Counted from the stretch's first letter, positions 1 to 8,885 are shown. The stretch is DNA of 46,431 nt from an uncultured Pelagibacteraceae bacterium (GCA_902566925.1 CACFKO010000009.1:1-46431); one strand, 5' to 3'. Numbers and translations are program-made. The notes: generated from the letters alone by a model not told the origin.

Positions 1-309
1 TTCATCATTATTTCTTATTTTTTTCTTATTTTTAGGATTTACCAATCCAAAAAAAGCCAATAAATTTGCCGATGATCCAGAGTTTACCATTAATGCATAT
101 TTTACTCCCAAAAATTTTGCAAATTCATTTTCAAATTTTGAAGTTATATTCGACATTGTTATTCTCCCTCCAATCAAAGTTTCAGCTCCCTTGATAATAT
201 CTGAGGTTTCAAACGGCGAACTAGTCAGAGGATAGTTATTTTCTTTATTTGAACTATTTGAGTATTTATTAATAATTTTTTCTAAAAATTTTTTGTCAGT
301 ATATTTCAT
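1..309 (-). CDS. rfbH: RfbH-like PLP-dependent sugar aminotransferase/dehydrase, N-terminal fragment
   Basis: Partial gene: the start codon is at 307-309 on the minus strand and the frame stays open to the window edge, giving 103 residues. Residues 41-82 show a GAETLIGGRITMS stretch, then a KFENEFAKFLGVKYALMVNSGSSAN segment (NSGSSAN at 76-82). This is the entry to the PLP-binding fold of the DegT/DnrJ/EryC1/StrS family. The INPK-like continuation after SSANLLA most resembles RfbH (CDP-6-deoxy-hexulose 3-dehydrase type), which makes dideoxy or deoxyamino sugars for surface polysaccharide. The active-site lysine or histidine lies beyond the edge, so aminotransferase and dehydrase cannot be told apart. 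It is the last cut gene of the leftward sugar-nucleotide cluster. Confidence 0.75.
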   Translation of the reverse strand, partial: MKYTDKKFLEKIINKYSNSSNKENNYPLTSSPFETSDIIKGAETLIGGRITMSNITSKFENEFAKFLGVKYALMVNSGSSANLLAFFGLVNPKNKKKIRNNDE

Positions 310-334
310 TATATTTTTTTAGGGAATTAATCAT

Positions 335-1165
335 TTATTTAAAATCATTGTTAATATCATAAAATGTAATATTCATTGTTTTAAGTTTAGCATTTTTTGA
401 AAACCAGTAGGATAGAAATCTTTCAGCTAAAAATCCATAAATTCTAGTTAAGTCATAACCTCGTAAATTTTCAAAACCAAATATACTTTCACATCTTTCA
501 AGCCAAGGAAAAATTACCTCATAATATTTTTTTAAAAAACTATTTTTGCAAATAAACATATTATGTGGGTGAAAATAGTTTTTTGTGTTTACATAATCCC
601 AAAAATCATTTTTGTTTTCATGATCTAACAAATTTACTGCTTTGTATAAATTATTTTCTCCATGCATAAGATCGAAATGAAACCTTATATTTCTAGAACT
701 TTCATCTATAAGTACTTTGGGATTTTTGATTATAATTTTTAGACCTTTTTTTAAAAATTTCATAATTTTCCTCTGATTTATATAATAAGGTTCGCCCATA
801 ATTACATCGTAATTTTTGAAATCATCCGGAATTTCCTTTAACACAATATTTGGAATTTCTTGGATACTTAGTTTTTGATTATCATAATTTTTTAAAGTCC
901 AGAATTTTCTGTATTGACAAAAACCTACCCACTCATGGTTAATTTGTTCCAAATAATTTTTCCAAATCCAATAATGAAAAGTATATTCACCATAATTTTT
1001 ATTTTTTTTAGAAATATTGTTTCCCGTATTATCTTTTACCCATTCCTGGTTAAAATTTTTATCGCCTAGCCCAACAGGCGTATATCCAAGTTTTTTTATA
1101 AAGCTTAAATGTTTTGGTTCTAGAGAAATACAGTACATTTCGAGGTTTTTAATATTGTTGACCAT
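335..1165 (-). CDS. DUF4422 family protein, putative glycosyltransferase
   Basis: 276 residues. The N-terminal half carries the features I associate with DUF4422: an acidic DNTGNNIS motif (45-52), a conserved glutamate and aromatic patch YGEYTFHYWIWKN (58-70) and a GFCQYRKFW strand (81-89). DUF4422 proteins occur in polysaccharide clusters and are generally treated as glycosyltransferases, but the donor and acceptor here are unknown. It lies 10 nt downstream of the RmlD-like gene and 25 nt upstream of the rfbH fragment, so all are probably co-transcribed. Family assignment is by motif recall. Confidence 0.75.
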   Translation of the reverse strand: MVNNIKNLEMYCISLEPKHLSFIKKLGYTPVGLGDKNFNQEWVKDNTGNNISKKNKNYGEYTFHYWIWKNYLEQINHEWVGFCQYRKFWTLKNYDNQKLSIQEIPNIVLKEIPDDFKNYDVIMGEPYYINQRKIMKFLKKGLKIIIKNPKVLIDESSRNIRFHFDLMHGENNLYKAVNLLDHENKNDFWDYVNTKNYFHPHNMFICKNSFLKKYYEVIFPWLERCESIFGFENLRGYDLTRIYGFLAERFLSYWFSKNAKLKTMNITFYDINNDFK

Positions 1166-1175
1166 CTTAAAATAA

Positions 1176-1904
1176 CTATGATTTTCTAAGTATACTTTTG
1201 AGCTTGTTTAAATTCATTGATGAGTTAATAGGGATCAAACTTTTTTTCTTATTTTTTAAAAATATTTTTTTTATTTTTGGATTATCTTCTTTTACAAAGT
1301 TATACACAGATTTTGTTGGGCCACCGACATTAATAATACCTTTTTTATTAATCAATTTTTTAAAAATTTTTATAAAATCTTCGTGATAAATAAAGTTGGT
1401 ATACATATTTGTGAACGCTTGTTTGTGAACAAAGGGTTTTTCCGTCATACTTGCTCTTATTATCAAGCTATTTTTATACATCTGCACTGCAGACTCACCG
1501 CCTAGTTTCGACCATGCATAATTGTTTGAAGGAAGCAAAGGATCTGTTTCTTTGTAATTCCCTCTTTTGCCTGGATATATATAGCTTGTTGAAAAATATA
1601 TTAATTTTATACCAAGCATCTTGCATGCTCTAACAATATTTGCAGTTCCAATAATGTTTAATTCAATGCTTTTAGAAATACTTGTTTCATGAATTTTCAT
1701 TGGTCTAGAAAGGCCAGCTAAATGTATGAGGCAAAATGGTTTTGTTTTAGAAAGATAACTTTTTATCGATTGAAACTTCGTAATATCCAATTTATTTTTT
1801 CTAGGAAATAGTAACGAATAATTAAATTTAGTTTTTTTCAGAACCGAACCGAATCTTCCGGTTCCTCCTGTTACAACAATTTTTCTCTTTTTTTTCACAA
1901 ACAA
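1176..1904 (-). CDS. RmlD-like NAD(P)-dependent sugar-nucleotide reductase (SDR)
   Basis: 242 residues of extended-SDR type. The Rossmann glycine motif TGGTGRFG is at 12-19, a serine/threonine patch FSTSYIYPG at 104-112 and the catalytic pair Tyr129/Lys133 in YAWSK. The order rmlB-rmlC-this gene suggests the final reduction of dTDP-4-dehydro-L-rhamnose or a related 4-keto sugar. It is clearly shorter than usual RmlD (about 290 residues), with a compact and divergent C-terminal substrate domain, so the product need not be rhamnose. It starts 3 nt after rmlC. Confidence 0.7.
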   Translation of the reverse strand: MFVKKKRKIVVTGGTGRFGSVLKKTKFNYSLLFPRKNKLDITKFQSIKSYLSKTKPFCLIHLAGLSRPMKIHETSISKSIELNIIGTANIVRACKMLGIKLIYFSTSYIYPGKRGNYKETDPLLPSNNYAWSKLGGESAVQMYKNSLIIRASMTEKPFVHKQAFTNMYTNFIYHEDFIKIFKKLINKKGIINVGGPTKSVYNFVKEDNPKIKKIFLKNKKKSLIPINSSMNLNKLKSILRKS

Positions 1905-1907
1905 ATA

Positions 1908-2444
1908 TTAATTTTTAAGGTAAATTTTACAAAATTCTTTAAAAGTTAAATTATTTTTATCTTTTTTTGATACCAGTGGATTTTTAGTAGGCCATTTTAT
2001 TTTTAAATTTTTATCGTTCCAAATAATTCCAATTTCATTTTTTTTTGACCTATAATTAGAATTTGAATAAACAACGTAGTTTTCTTTATCCATACCCATA
2101 AAACCATGAGCAAAACCTTTTGGTATATAAATTGATTTAGAGTTTTTATCACTAAGGATAATTGTAAAATGTTTTCCAAAAGTTTTAGATTTTTTTCTTA
2201 GATCTAGAGCAACATCAAAAATTTTCCCTTTTACTACTGAGACATATTTGGCTTGATTAATTTTTTTTTGTATATGCAATCCTCTAACTACATTTTTTTT
2301 TGATTTTGACATACACCAAAAAATTCCTTGAAAATCTTTAATTTGTTTTTTAATAAATAGTTCTCTAAAAGCTCCTCTATTATCTAAATGAGTTTTGCCA
2401 CTAAAAACTTTTAAACCTCTAAATTTTGTAGAACTTATTTTCAT
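1908..2444 (-). CDS. rmlC: dTDP-4-dehydrorhamnose 3,5-epimerase
   Basis: 178 residues, normal length for a cupin-fold RmlC. Visible signatures are the N-terminal DNRGAFRELF, the RGLHIQ strand with catalytic His57, KGKIFDVALDLRKKS (72-86), the PKGFAHGF strand (108-115) and Tyr126 in the position of the catalytic tyrosine. It epimerises C3 and C5 of dTDP-4-keto-6-deoxyglucose, the product of the adjacent RmlB. Its ATG overlaps the end of rmlB by 4 nt, indicating translational coupling. rmlA, needed to supply dTDP-glucose, is not in the window. Confidence 0.9.
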   Translation of the reverse strand: MKISSTKFRGLKVFSGKTHLDNRGAFRELFIKKQIKDFQGIFWCMSKSKKNVVRGLHIQKKINQAKYVSVVKGKIFDVALDLRKKSKTFGKHFTIILSDKNSKSIYIPKGFAHGFMGMDKENYVVYSNSNYRSKKNEIGIIWNDKNLKIKWPTKNPLVSKKDKNNLTFKEFCKIYLKN

Positions 2445-3472
2445 AATTTTAATCCAAGTCTTTTTGTAATATTTTTTTTTGATATTTTTTTAAAATAACC
2501 AAGATTACTTTTATACCAATCAAAAGTATTCTCTAAACCTTTTGATATTGAAACTTTATGTTTCCATTTTATCTCTCTCTTTATTCTATTAGAATTCAGA
2601 GCATATCTTTCATCATGTCCTGGCCTGTCTGTTACAAAATCAATCTTATTTTTTTTAGTAACTATAACTTTATTTTTTTTAGCAGCATTGAGTAACTTTT
2701 TTATTATATCTATATTCCTCAATTTAACACCCGTACCGATATTGTAATTTTTTCCAATTTTTCCTCTCAAAAAAATTTTTAATAAAGCTTCGCAGCTATC
2801 TTTTACATATATCCACTCTCTAACGTTTTTACCATTGCCATATACAGGAAGAGGCTTGTTGTTGAGTATATTAAAAATCATCTTTGGTATAAACTTTTCA
2901 GGGTGTTGGTTGGGCCCATAATTATTACACGGATGAGCTATAATTATTTTAATACCGTAGGTTCTCCCATATGATTTTATAAATTGATCAGCACCAGCTT
3001 TCGACGCAGAGTAAGGTGAGCTAGGATTATAGTTATGATCTTCATTAGCCTTTTTGTTTTTTGGTATATCACCATAAACTTCATCTGTTGATACTTGCAA
3101 AAGTTTTAATTTTTTTTTTGTTTTTTTTTCAAACTTTCTTATGGCTTCAAGAATACTATAAGCACCCGATATATTTGATCTAATAAAGTGGTGTGCCTTA
3201 TCTATTGACCTGTCAACGTGTGTTTCCGCTGCAAGGTTAAAAATACCCGTAGGTTTATGCCTGTTTAAGATTTTTAATATTTTAGTTGTCTTATTAATGT
3301 CTAATTTAAAAAATAAATAATTCTTATTTTTCTTAAAATCTTTTACATTATAAGGATTTGCAGAATAGCTGAATTTATCGATGTTAATTACAAAATATTT
3401 TTTTTTAAGCAAAAGACGTATTAGATTACTTCCTATAAATCCCGATCCACCAGTTACGATAACTTTTTTCAT
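2441..3472 (-). CDS. rmlB: dTDP-glucose 4,6-dehydratase
   Basis: 343 residues, full length for RmlB. GGSGFIG nucleotide loop at 8-14, the dehydratase-specific Thr129-Asp130-Glu131 in VSTDEVYGD, and Tyr154/Lys158 in YSASK. It converts dTDP-glucose to dTDP-4-keto-6-deoxyglucose, feeding RmlC and the RmlD-like enzyme downstream. It is the promoter-proximal gene of the leftward sugar set and is divergent from the GT2 gene across 80 nt. Just before the active-site TDE, its coding strand holds an A9-C-A10 run (positions 3110-3129), a potential slippage site. Confidence 0.93.
   Translation of the reverse strand: MKKVIVTGGSGFIGSNLIRLLLKKKYFVINIDKFSYSANPYNVKDFKKNKNYLFFKLDINKTTKILKILNRHKPTGIFNLAAETHVDRSIDKAHHFIRSNISGAYSILEAIRKFEKKTKKKLKLLQVSTDEVYGDIPKNKKANEDHNYNPSSPYSASKAGADQFIKSYGRTYGIKIIIAHPCNNYGPNQHPEKFIPKMIFNILNNKPLPVYGNGKNVREWIYVKDSCEALLKIFLRGKIGKNYNIGTGVKLRNIDIIKKLLNAAKKNKVIVTKKNKIDFVTDRPGHDERYALNSNRIKREIKWKHKVSISKGLENTFDWYKSNLGYFKKISKKNITKRLGLKL
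3110..3129 (-). repeat. Homopolymer run inside rmlB (T10-G-T9 on the plus strand)
   Basis: Read in the coding direction this is A9-C-A10, encoding a lysine-rich Lys-Thr-Lys stretch at about residues 116-121 of RmlB, just before the catalytic TDE motif. The frame is intact here. Such runs are prone to replication or transcriptional slippage, but nothing in one sequence proves variation. Confidence 0.6.
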
Positions 3473-3505
3473 ATTAATTTTACAAATAAGAAATGATCTA
3501 TTAAA

Positions 3506-3534
3506 TTAAAGTATTAAAATAATTAGAGTATAAA
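3506..3534 (+). promoter_or_regulatory. Candidate sigma70-type promoter for the GT2-GT17 genes
   Basis: TTAAAG (3506-3511), 17 nt spacer, TATAAA (3529-3534), in the 80-nt divergent gap between rmlB and the GT2 gene. The predicted start is about 13 nt before the GT2 ATG. The region is so AT-rich that chance matches are likely. Confidence 0.4.
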
Positions 3535-3552
3535 ATCAATTATGTTTAAATA

Positions 3553-4407
3553 ATGTCAATTAAAGATATAACTATAATTATAACCTCATTTAGGAGCGAA
3601 AAAGCAATTAGAGAATGCCTCAAGTTTATTGACAGTGAATGTAAAGTTATAAACGTCGAAAATTCTGACAACAAAACATATAAAAATAAAATAGAAAAAG
3701 AATTTAAAAATGTTGAATGTATTTTATCGGGCAAAAATATTGGTTATGCTATGGGAAATAACATTGGGCTGAGAAATACAAAAACTAAATATGCATTGAT
3801 ACTAAATCCTGATGCAAAATTATTTCCAAAAACTCTTGAAAACTTTTTTATTACATCAAAGAAAAAACCAGATTTTGCTATTATAGGACCAAGGACTGTC
3901 CATAATAGTTCAGAAGATCATAACTCTGATTCTGGATCAAACGGTATAAAATCGGTAGAAAGTATAAAGGGTTATGCCATGTTTTTAAATCTTTCTCAGT
4001 TTAAAGAAATTGGGTTTTTTGATGAAAATTTTTTTCTTTACCTTGAAGAAATAGATCTTTGTCGAAGAGTTATTAAAAATGGAAAAAAAATATATGTTGA
4101 TTCAAATATTCAAATTTCACATGAGGGCGCTAAATCTGTAGATTCTTCAATTAGCTTTGAGATTGAGCTTACCAGAAACTGGCATTGGATGTGGTCAAAA
4201 TTTTATTTTCAAAAAAAATACAATGGATATTTCTTGTCATTAATTAAAATTATTCCTAAACTTTTCACTAATATATTTAAAATATTTTTTTACTCTTTGC
4301 TATTTAACAAAAAAAAATTATTGATATATTTTTATAGATTAAAAGGTATTATAAGTGCAGTTTTAGGCCAAAGTTCATGGTATAGACCTAGAATAAAAAC
4401 TTATTAA
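3553..4407 (+). CDS. Family 2 glycosyltransferase
   Basis: 284 residues with a GT-A fold. ITIIITSF opening strand, GKNIGYAMGNNIGL (60-73), the metal-binding NPD (85-87) in place of DXD, and a later LYLEEIDLCRR helix carrying the presumed catalytic acid. This arrangement is typical of WbbL-type rhamnosyltransferases, which would fit the adjacent rmlBC genes, but substrate specificity cannot be read from motifs. The basic and aromatic C-terminal part (about 200-260) probably associates with the inner membrane. GT17 follows after 13 nt. Confidence 0.85.
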   Translation: MSIKDITIIITSFRSEKAIRECLKFIDSECKVINVENSDNKTYKNKIEKEFKNVECILSGKNIGYAMGNNIGLRNTKTKYALILNPDAKLFPKTLENFFITSKKKPDFAIIGPRTVHNSSEDHNSDSGSNGIKSVESIKGYAMFLNLSQFKEIGFFDENFFLYLEEIDLCRRVIKNGKKIYVDSNIQISHEGAKSVDSSISFEIELTRNWHWMWSKFYFQKKYNGYFLSLIKIIPKLFTNIFKIFFYSLLFNKKKLLIYFYRLKGIISAVLGQSSWYRPRIKTY

Positions 4408-4420
4408 ATGTAATAAATTT

Positions 4421-5308
4421 ATGAAAATATTTGATTGTACTCTCTACTATGATGAAGATTTAATTTTGGAAACAAGATTAAATATTTTAGAAAAATATGT
4501 ACATAAATTTGTTATTTGTGAATCCACATTCACACACAGCGGAAAGAAAAAAAAATTAAATTTTGATATAAAAAAATTCTCTAAATTTAAAAATAAAATT
4601 ATATATTTGGTTAATGATACCGAACCTAAAAATCTTCTTTATTCTAAAAATAGCAATGAATCACCAGAACAAATGCGTCCAAATGCGATGAAAAGAATTG
4701 CATATCAGAGAGAATTTTTAATAAATGGTTTACAAAGTGCTAGCGATAATGATTTAATTTTGTATAGCGATAATGATGAAATTCCAAATCCAGAAAATTT
4801 AAATGACAGCCTTCTAAATGAAAAGATATCAATTTTTGAACAAAAGCTATTTTATTATAAGTTTAATTTGCTCTACAAAAAAATTCTTTGGTACGGTACT
4901 AGAGCTTGTAAAAAAAAAGACTTACCAAAATTTGAAATCTTGAGATTGATAAAGCCAAAAAAATATCCTTTTTACAGAATAGATACATATTTTAAAAATA
5001 ATAAGCGAATGGATGTTCAAATAATCAAAAATGGCGGATGGCATTTTACGAGAGTATTAAGTCCAGAAGAGATACACAAAAAAGAATTAATCGCAGAGCA
5101 TCATGATGAATATAAATTGTCAAACAAAAATCCAGAAAAAATTGCTGATTTAATAAAAAGAAGAGTTATTGATCACAATCATTTTGTTGACTCAACAGAA
5201 AATAAATATGGAGAAGAATTTAAATTAACCCAACTCTCTCTTAATGATCTGCCAAAATATATATCCCAAAACATTGATAAGTATAAAAAATTTTTAGATT
5301 TAGATTGA
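4421..5308 (+). CDS. Family 17 glycosyltransferase (N-acetylglucosaminyltransferase-like)
   Basis: 295 residues. The opening MKIFDCTLYYDEDLILETR and VICESTFTHSG (31-41) are the hallmark of GT17, the family of eukaryotic beta-1,4-mannosyl-glycoprotein GlcNAc-transferase (MGAT3). The DNDE acidic motif (117-120) is the likely metal and sugar-nucleotide site, and a GGWHFTR motif lies near residue 205. In bacteria these genes occur in surface-glycan clusters; the real donor and acceptor here are unknown. Confidence 0.8.
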   Translation: MKIFDCTLYYDEDLILETRLNILEKYVHKFVICESTFTHSGKKKKLNFDIKKFSKFKNKIIYLVNDTEPKNLLYSKNSNESPEQMRPNAMKRIAYQREFLINGLQSASDNDLILYSDNDEIPNPENLNDSLLNEKISIFEQKLFYYKFNLLYKKILWYGTRACKKKDLPKFEILRLIKPKKYPFYRIDTYFKNNKRMDVQIIKNGGWHFTRVLSPEEIHKKELIAEHHDEYKLSNKNPEKIADLIKRRVIDHNHFVDSTENKYGEEFKLTQLSLNDLPKYISQNIDKYKKFLDLD

Positions 5309-5354
5309 TTAATATAAATTTATATATACAAGTACTCAGAAACCTTTTCAAAAA

Positions 5355-6368
5355 ATGACTAAATCTCAAAAAATTTTAATAACTGGTGTAGCTGGATTTC
5401 TTGGATCTCATCTAGCAGAAAAATTAGCAAAAATGGGTAATCACGTTGTAGGTATTGATAATATGCAGGGTGGTTATGCCGATAATGTTCCTAAAAATAT
5501 AAAATTCCACAAAATGGACTGTTGTGATTTAAAAAAAATGAATGAAGTGATGAAAGGGGTAGAGATAGTTTATCATTGTGCTGCAACTGCCCATGAGGGT
5601 CTTTCAGTTTTTTCCCCTTATGAAATTGGAAAAAATAACTATTTAGCATCGCTTTCTGTTTTTTCTGCAGCTGTTTCAAAAAAAGTTAAAAGAATAATTT
5701 TTTGTTCATCCATGGCAAGATATGGTTCACAAAAATATCCATTTACAGAAGATATGGTACCTAGCCCTGTAGATCCATATGCAATTTCAAAAGTTGCAGC
5801 AGAACAAACACTTATAAATCTTTGTGAGTTAAATAAAATTGAATGGGTTATTGCCGTTCCACACAATATTATAGGACCAAGACAAAAATATGACGATCCT
5901 TTTAGAAACGTTGTTTCAATAATGCTAAACAGAATTTTGCAAAACAAAGCACCAATAATTTATGGTGATGGGAAACAAAAGCGTTGCTTCTCTTATATTG
6001 ATGATTGTTTATCATGCCTTATACCGATGAAAGATCAGGAAGACTTAAATAAACAAATTATAAATATTGGTCCTGATGAAGAATTTGTAACCATAAATGA
6101 AGTAGCGACTATTTGTTCAAATATAACAGGTAGTAATTTGAAACCAATTCATAAACCAGACAGACCAAAAGAAGTCAAGCACGCAACATGTTCTGCGGAT
6201 AAAGCTAGAAAGTTACTAAATTATAAAACTACTGTTGATCTTAAAACAGGAGTTCAAAGAACATTTGATTATATTAAACATAGGGGCTCAAAACCATTTG
6301 ATTATAACATTGAATTAGAAATAACTAACGACCTAACGCCCGATACGTGGAAAAATAAAGAAATATAA
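5355..6368 (+). CDS. NAD-dependent epimerase/dehydratase, UDP-sugar 4-epimerase-like
   Basis: 337 residues of extended SDR. GVAGFLG at 11-17, Asp35 at the end of the second beta strand (NAD preference), CSSMARYG around 118-124, and Tyr142/Lys146 in YAISK. C-terminal substrate motifs (YGDGKQKRCFSYIDD, then INIGPDEE) are of the UDP-glucose/UDP-GlcNAc 4-epimerase group. It probably supplies a hexose donor to the glycosyltransferases upstream. The 46-nt gap before it is the largest in this rightward set. It ends 3 nt from the convergent apt gene, the boundary between the glycan island and the nucleotide/methylthio genes. Confidence 0.8.
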   Translation: MTKSQKILITGVAGFLGSHLAEKLAKMGNHVVGIDNMQGGYADNVPKNIKFHKMDCCDLKKMNEVMKGVEIVYHCAATAHEGLSVFSPYEIGKNNYLASLSVFSAAVSKKVKRIIFCSSMARYGSQKYPFTEDMVPSPVDPYAISKVAAEQTLINLCELNKIEWVIAVPHNIIGPRQKYDDPFRNVVSIMLNRILQNKAPIIYGDGKQKRCFSYIDDCLSCLIPMKDQEDLNKQIINIGPDEEFVTINEVATICSNITGSNLKPIHKPDRPKEVKHATCSADKARKLLNYKTTVDLKTGVQRTFDYIKHRGSKPFDYNIELEITNDLTPDTWKNKEI

Positions 6369-6371
6369 AAT

Positions 6372-6899
6372 TTAGTGTCCAGGAAATTCTATTAAACTTT
6401 CTGTGAAATAGAATTTATCTTTTAATTTTTGATTTCCAGGAAGATCAAACAAATTAATAATAAAAATAAAACCTGCAACTTTACCTCTAGAAATTTCAAC
6501 TAATTTTGCTCCTGCCTCAGCTGTACCTCCTGTTGCTATTAAGTCATCTATAATTAAAACTTTATCAGCTTCGTTGATGGAGTCTTTGTGAATTTCTATA
6601 GTGGCTTTTCCATACTCCAATTCAAAATCTACAGAATATTTTTCAGCAGGTAATTTATTTTTTTTTCTCATCATAATTAATGGCTTTTTCAACTTGTAGG
6701 AGACAACAGAGGCAAACACGAATCCTCTAGATTCGATTGCAGCAATCTTATCAAATTCTATCTTTTTTGAAATTTCAACTATTTTGTCTATAGCAAAATT
6801 AAATGCTTTCGGGTTCTTTATTAAAGTCGTTATATCTCTAAATAAAATGCCTTTTTTAGGGTAGTCTGGGATTGATCTAATATATTTTTTTAAATCCAT
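6372..6899 (-). CDS. apt: Adenine phosphoribosyltransferase
   Basis: 175 residues, standard length. N-terminal IRSIPDYPKKGILFRDIT (7-24) and the PRPP loop VLIIDDLIATGGT (114-126) with its two adjacent aspartates identify Apt. It converts adenine plus PRPP to AMP in the cytoplasm. It is divergent from mtnP across 43 nt. MtnP releases adenine from MTA, so the pair forms a logical adenine-recycling unit, possibly sharing a regulatory gap. Confidence 0.95.
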   Translation of the reverse strand: MDLKKYIRSIPDYPKKGILFRDITTLIKNPKAFNFAIDKIVEISKKIEFDKIAAIESRGFVFASVVSYKLKKPLIMMRKKNKLPAEKYSVDFELEYGKATIEIHKDSINEADKVLIIDDLIATGGTAEAGAKLVEISRGKVAGFIFIINLFDLPGNQKLKDKFYFTESLIEFPGH

Positions 6900-6942
6900 A
6901 TTTCACTTCATTATCTAACAAAAAAAGATTAATAATTAAATA

Positions 6943-7815
6943 ATGAAAAAAAGAAAGCTTGGGATAATTGGTGGTAGTGGTTTATACAAAATGGAAGGGT
7001 TTGAACGCACCAAATGGAAAGAAATTAAAACCTCTTGGGGAAATCCCTCTGATAAAATTTTAATTGCAAGCTATAATGGAGAAGAAATATGTTTTATTCC
7101 AAGACATTCTAGAGGTCATAAGATCAGCCCAACCAATATAAATTTTAGAGCCAACATTGATGCAATGAAACAAATGGGTGTGACAGATATTATATCTGTT
7201 TCAGCAGTTGGTTCATTAAAAGAGAATTTAAGTCCAGGCATGTTTGTAATTGTTGACCAATTCATTGACAGAACCTTTTCTAGAACAAAAACCTTTTTTG
7301 ATGAAGAAATAATAGCTCACGTATCTATGGCAAAGCCAACAAGCAAAGGACTTGGAAGTTGTTGCGTTTCAGCTTTGAAAAAACTAAATATCAGTCATCA
7401 GTTGGGTGGGACCTATGTTGTTATGGAGGGACCACAATTTTCGACTTTAGCAGAGTCCAATCTTTATAGGTCTTGGAAAGCAGATGTTATAGGAATGACA
7501 AATATGCCGGAGGCAAAATTAGCAAGAGAAGCTGAAATTAGATATTGTACAGTTGCTATGGTAACAGATTATGATTGTTGGCATCCTGATCATGACGAAG
7601 TTGACGTGGCGATGGTTGTTAAAACATTAAAAAACAATGCTTCAAATGCACAAAATATGATCAAAGAAGTGATTAAAACTTTTAAGGATTTTTCTATTGA
7701 TAATGATCCAGCAAACAACTGTTTGGAAACTGCTATAATTACAGATCCAAAATTAAGATCAAAAAAAACTATAAAAAAATTACAATATATAGCTGGTAGA
7801 GTTTTAAAAAACTAA
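6943..7815 (+). CDS. mtnP: S-methyl-5'-thioadenosine phosphorylase
   Basis: 290 residues. GIIGGSGLY (8-15), phosphate-binding RHSRGH (54-59), SAVGSL (87-92), MEGPQFST (161-168), GMTNMPEAKLAREAE (184-198) and TDYDCW (208-213). The last two favour an MTAP over a guanosine/inosine phosphorylase. It phosphorolyses MTA to adenine and 5-methylthioribose-1-phosphate. Its stop overlaps the mtnA start (TAATG), so both are translated from one mRNA. No clear Shine-Dalgarno site precedes its ATG. Confidence 0.95.
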   Translation: MKKRKLGIIGGSGLYKMEGFERTKWKEIKTSWGNPSDKILIASYNGEEICFIPRHSRGHKISPTNINFRANIDAMKQMGVTDIISVSAVGSLKENLSPGMFVIVDQFIDRTFSRTKTFFDEEIIAHVSMAKPTSKGLGSCCVSALKKLNISHQLGGTYVVMEGPQFSTLAESNLYRSWKADVIGMTNMPEAKLAREAEIRYCTVAMVTDYDCWHPDHDEVDVAMVVKTLKNNASNAQNMIKEVIKTFKDFSIDNDPANNCLETAIITDPKLRSKKTIKKLQYIAGRVLKN

Positions 7816-8885
7816 TGCATATTAACGGAAAAGCTTTAAGAACTATTTGGTTTGAAAATAATATTGTAAAGATAATTGATCAAACAAAACTTCCACACCA
7901 ATTTATAATTAAAGATTTAAAAAATGCTAAAGATTCAATCAATGCAATAAAAACAATGGAAGTTAGAGGCGCTCCATTAATAGGAGCTACAGCTGCGTAT
8001 GGTTTGGTCCTAGCAATCATTGAAAAAAAAGACCAATCATTTCTTAAAAAAATCAGCGAAGATTTAATTCAATCTAGACCTACTGCTATTAACTTAAAGT
8101 GGGCAGTAGATAGAATGATGAAAAAATTATCAGGACTTAATAGTTCTGAAATTTTAAAAATTGCCATAAACGAGGCAAACGCTATTTGTGAAGAAGATGT
8201 TGGTTTTTGTAAAAACATTGGATTAAACGGTTTAAAGATAATCGAAGAAATTTCTAAAAAGAAAAAAGGTACAGTAAATATTTTGACTCATTGTAACGCT
8301 GGATGGCTTGCAACTATTGATTGGGGTACAGCTACCTCTCCTATTTATCATGCTCATCAAAAAGGAATTAAAGTTCATGTTTGGGTAGACGAGACTAGAC
8401 CGAGAAACCAAGGAGCTAATTTAACTTCGTACGAATTAAATGAGGAAGGAGTATCAAACACAATTATTGCAGATAATACAGGTGGTATCTTAATGCAAAG
8501 AGGTGAGGTAGATATGTGTATTACAGGTACCGACAGAACTCTTTCAACAGGAGATGTTGCAAATAAGATTGGAACATATCTTAAAGCTCTAGCGGCTTAT
8601 GATAATAAAATTCCTTTTTATGTAGCTTTACCAAGTTCAACGATTGATTGGGATTTAAAAAACTTTAAAGATATTCCGATAGAAGAAAGAAATTCAGAGG
8701 AATTATCCCACGTCGAAGGTTTGGACAAGAATAATAAAGTAACAAAAGTTTTAATTTACCCAAAAAAAAGCAAAGCAATGAATCTAGCATTTGACGTTAC
8801 ACCTGCCAAATATGTTACAGGATTAATTACAGAAAAAGGGGTTTGCGAAGCATCTACAGAAGGGTTAAGAAGATTATTTAAATGA
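7815..8885 (+). CDS. mtnA: Methylthioribose-1-phosphate isomerase
   Basis: 356 residues. RGAP (51-54), catalytic Cys160 in THCNAGWLAT, and Asp240 in TGTDRT followed by GDVANKIGTY. Cys160 and Asp240 fall at the positions known for the Bacillus subtilis enzyme. This separates it from eIF2B-type relatives. It converts methylthioribose-1-phosphate to methylthioribulose-1-phosphate. The next classical gene, mtnB (dehydratase), does not follow; an ECHDC3-like gene overlaps it by 4 nt (ATGA) and an aldolase-dehydrogenase lies further on. Confidence 0.95.
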   Translation: MHINGKALRTIWFENNIVKIIDQTKLPHQFIIKDLKNAKDSINAIKTMEVRGAPLIGATAAYGLVLAIIEKKDQSFLKKISEDLIQSRPTAINLKWAVDRMMKKLSGLNSSEILKIAINEANAICEEDVGFCKNIGLNGLKIIEEISKKKKGTVNILTHCNAGWLATIDWGTATSPIYHAHQKGIKVHVWVDETRPRNQGANLTSYELNEEGVSNTIIADNTGGILMQRGEVDMCITGTDRTLSTGDVANKIGTYLKALAAYDNKIPFYVALPSSTIDWDLKNFKDIPIEERNSEELSHVEGLDKNNKVTKVLIYPKKSKAMNLAFDVTPAKYVTGLITEKGVCEASTEGLRRLFK

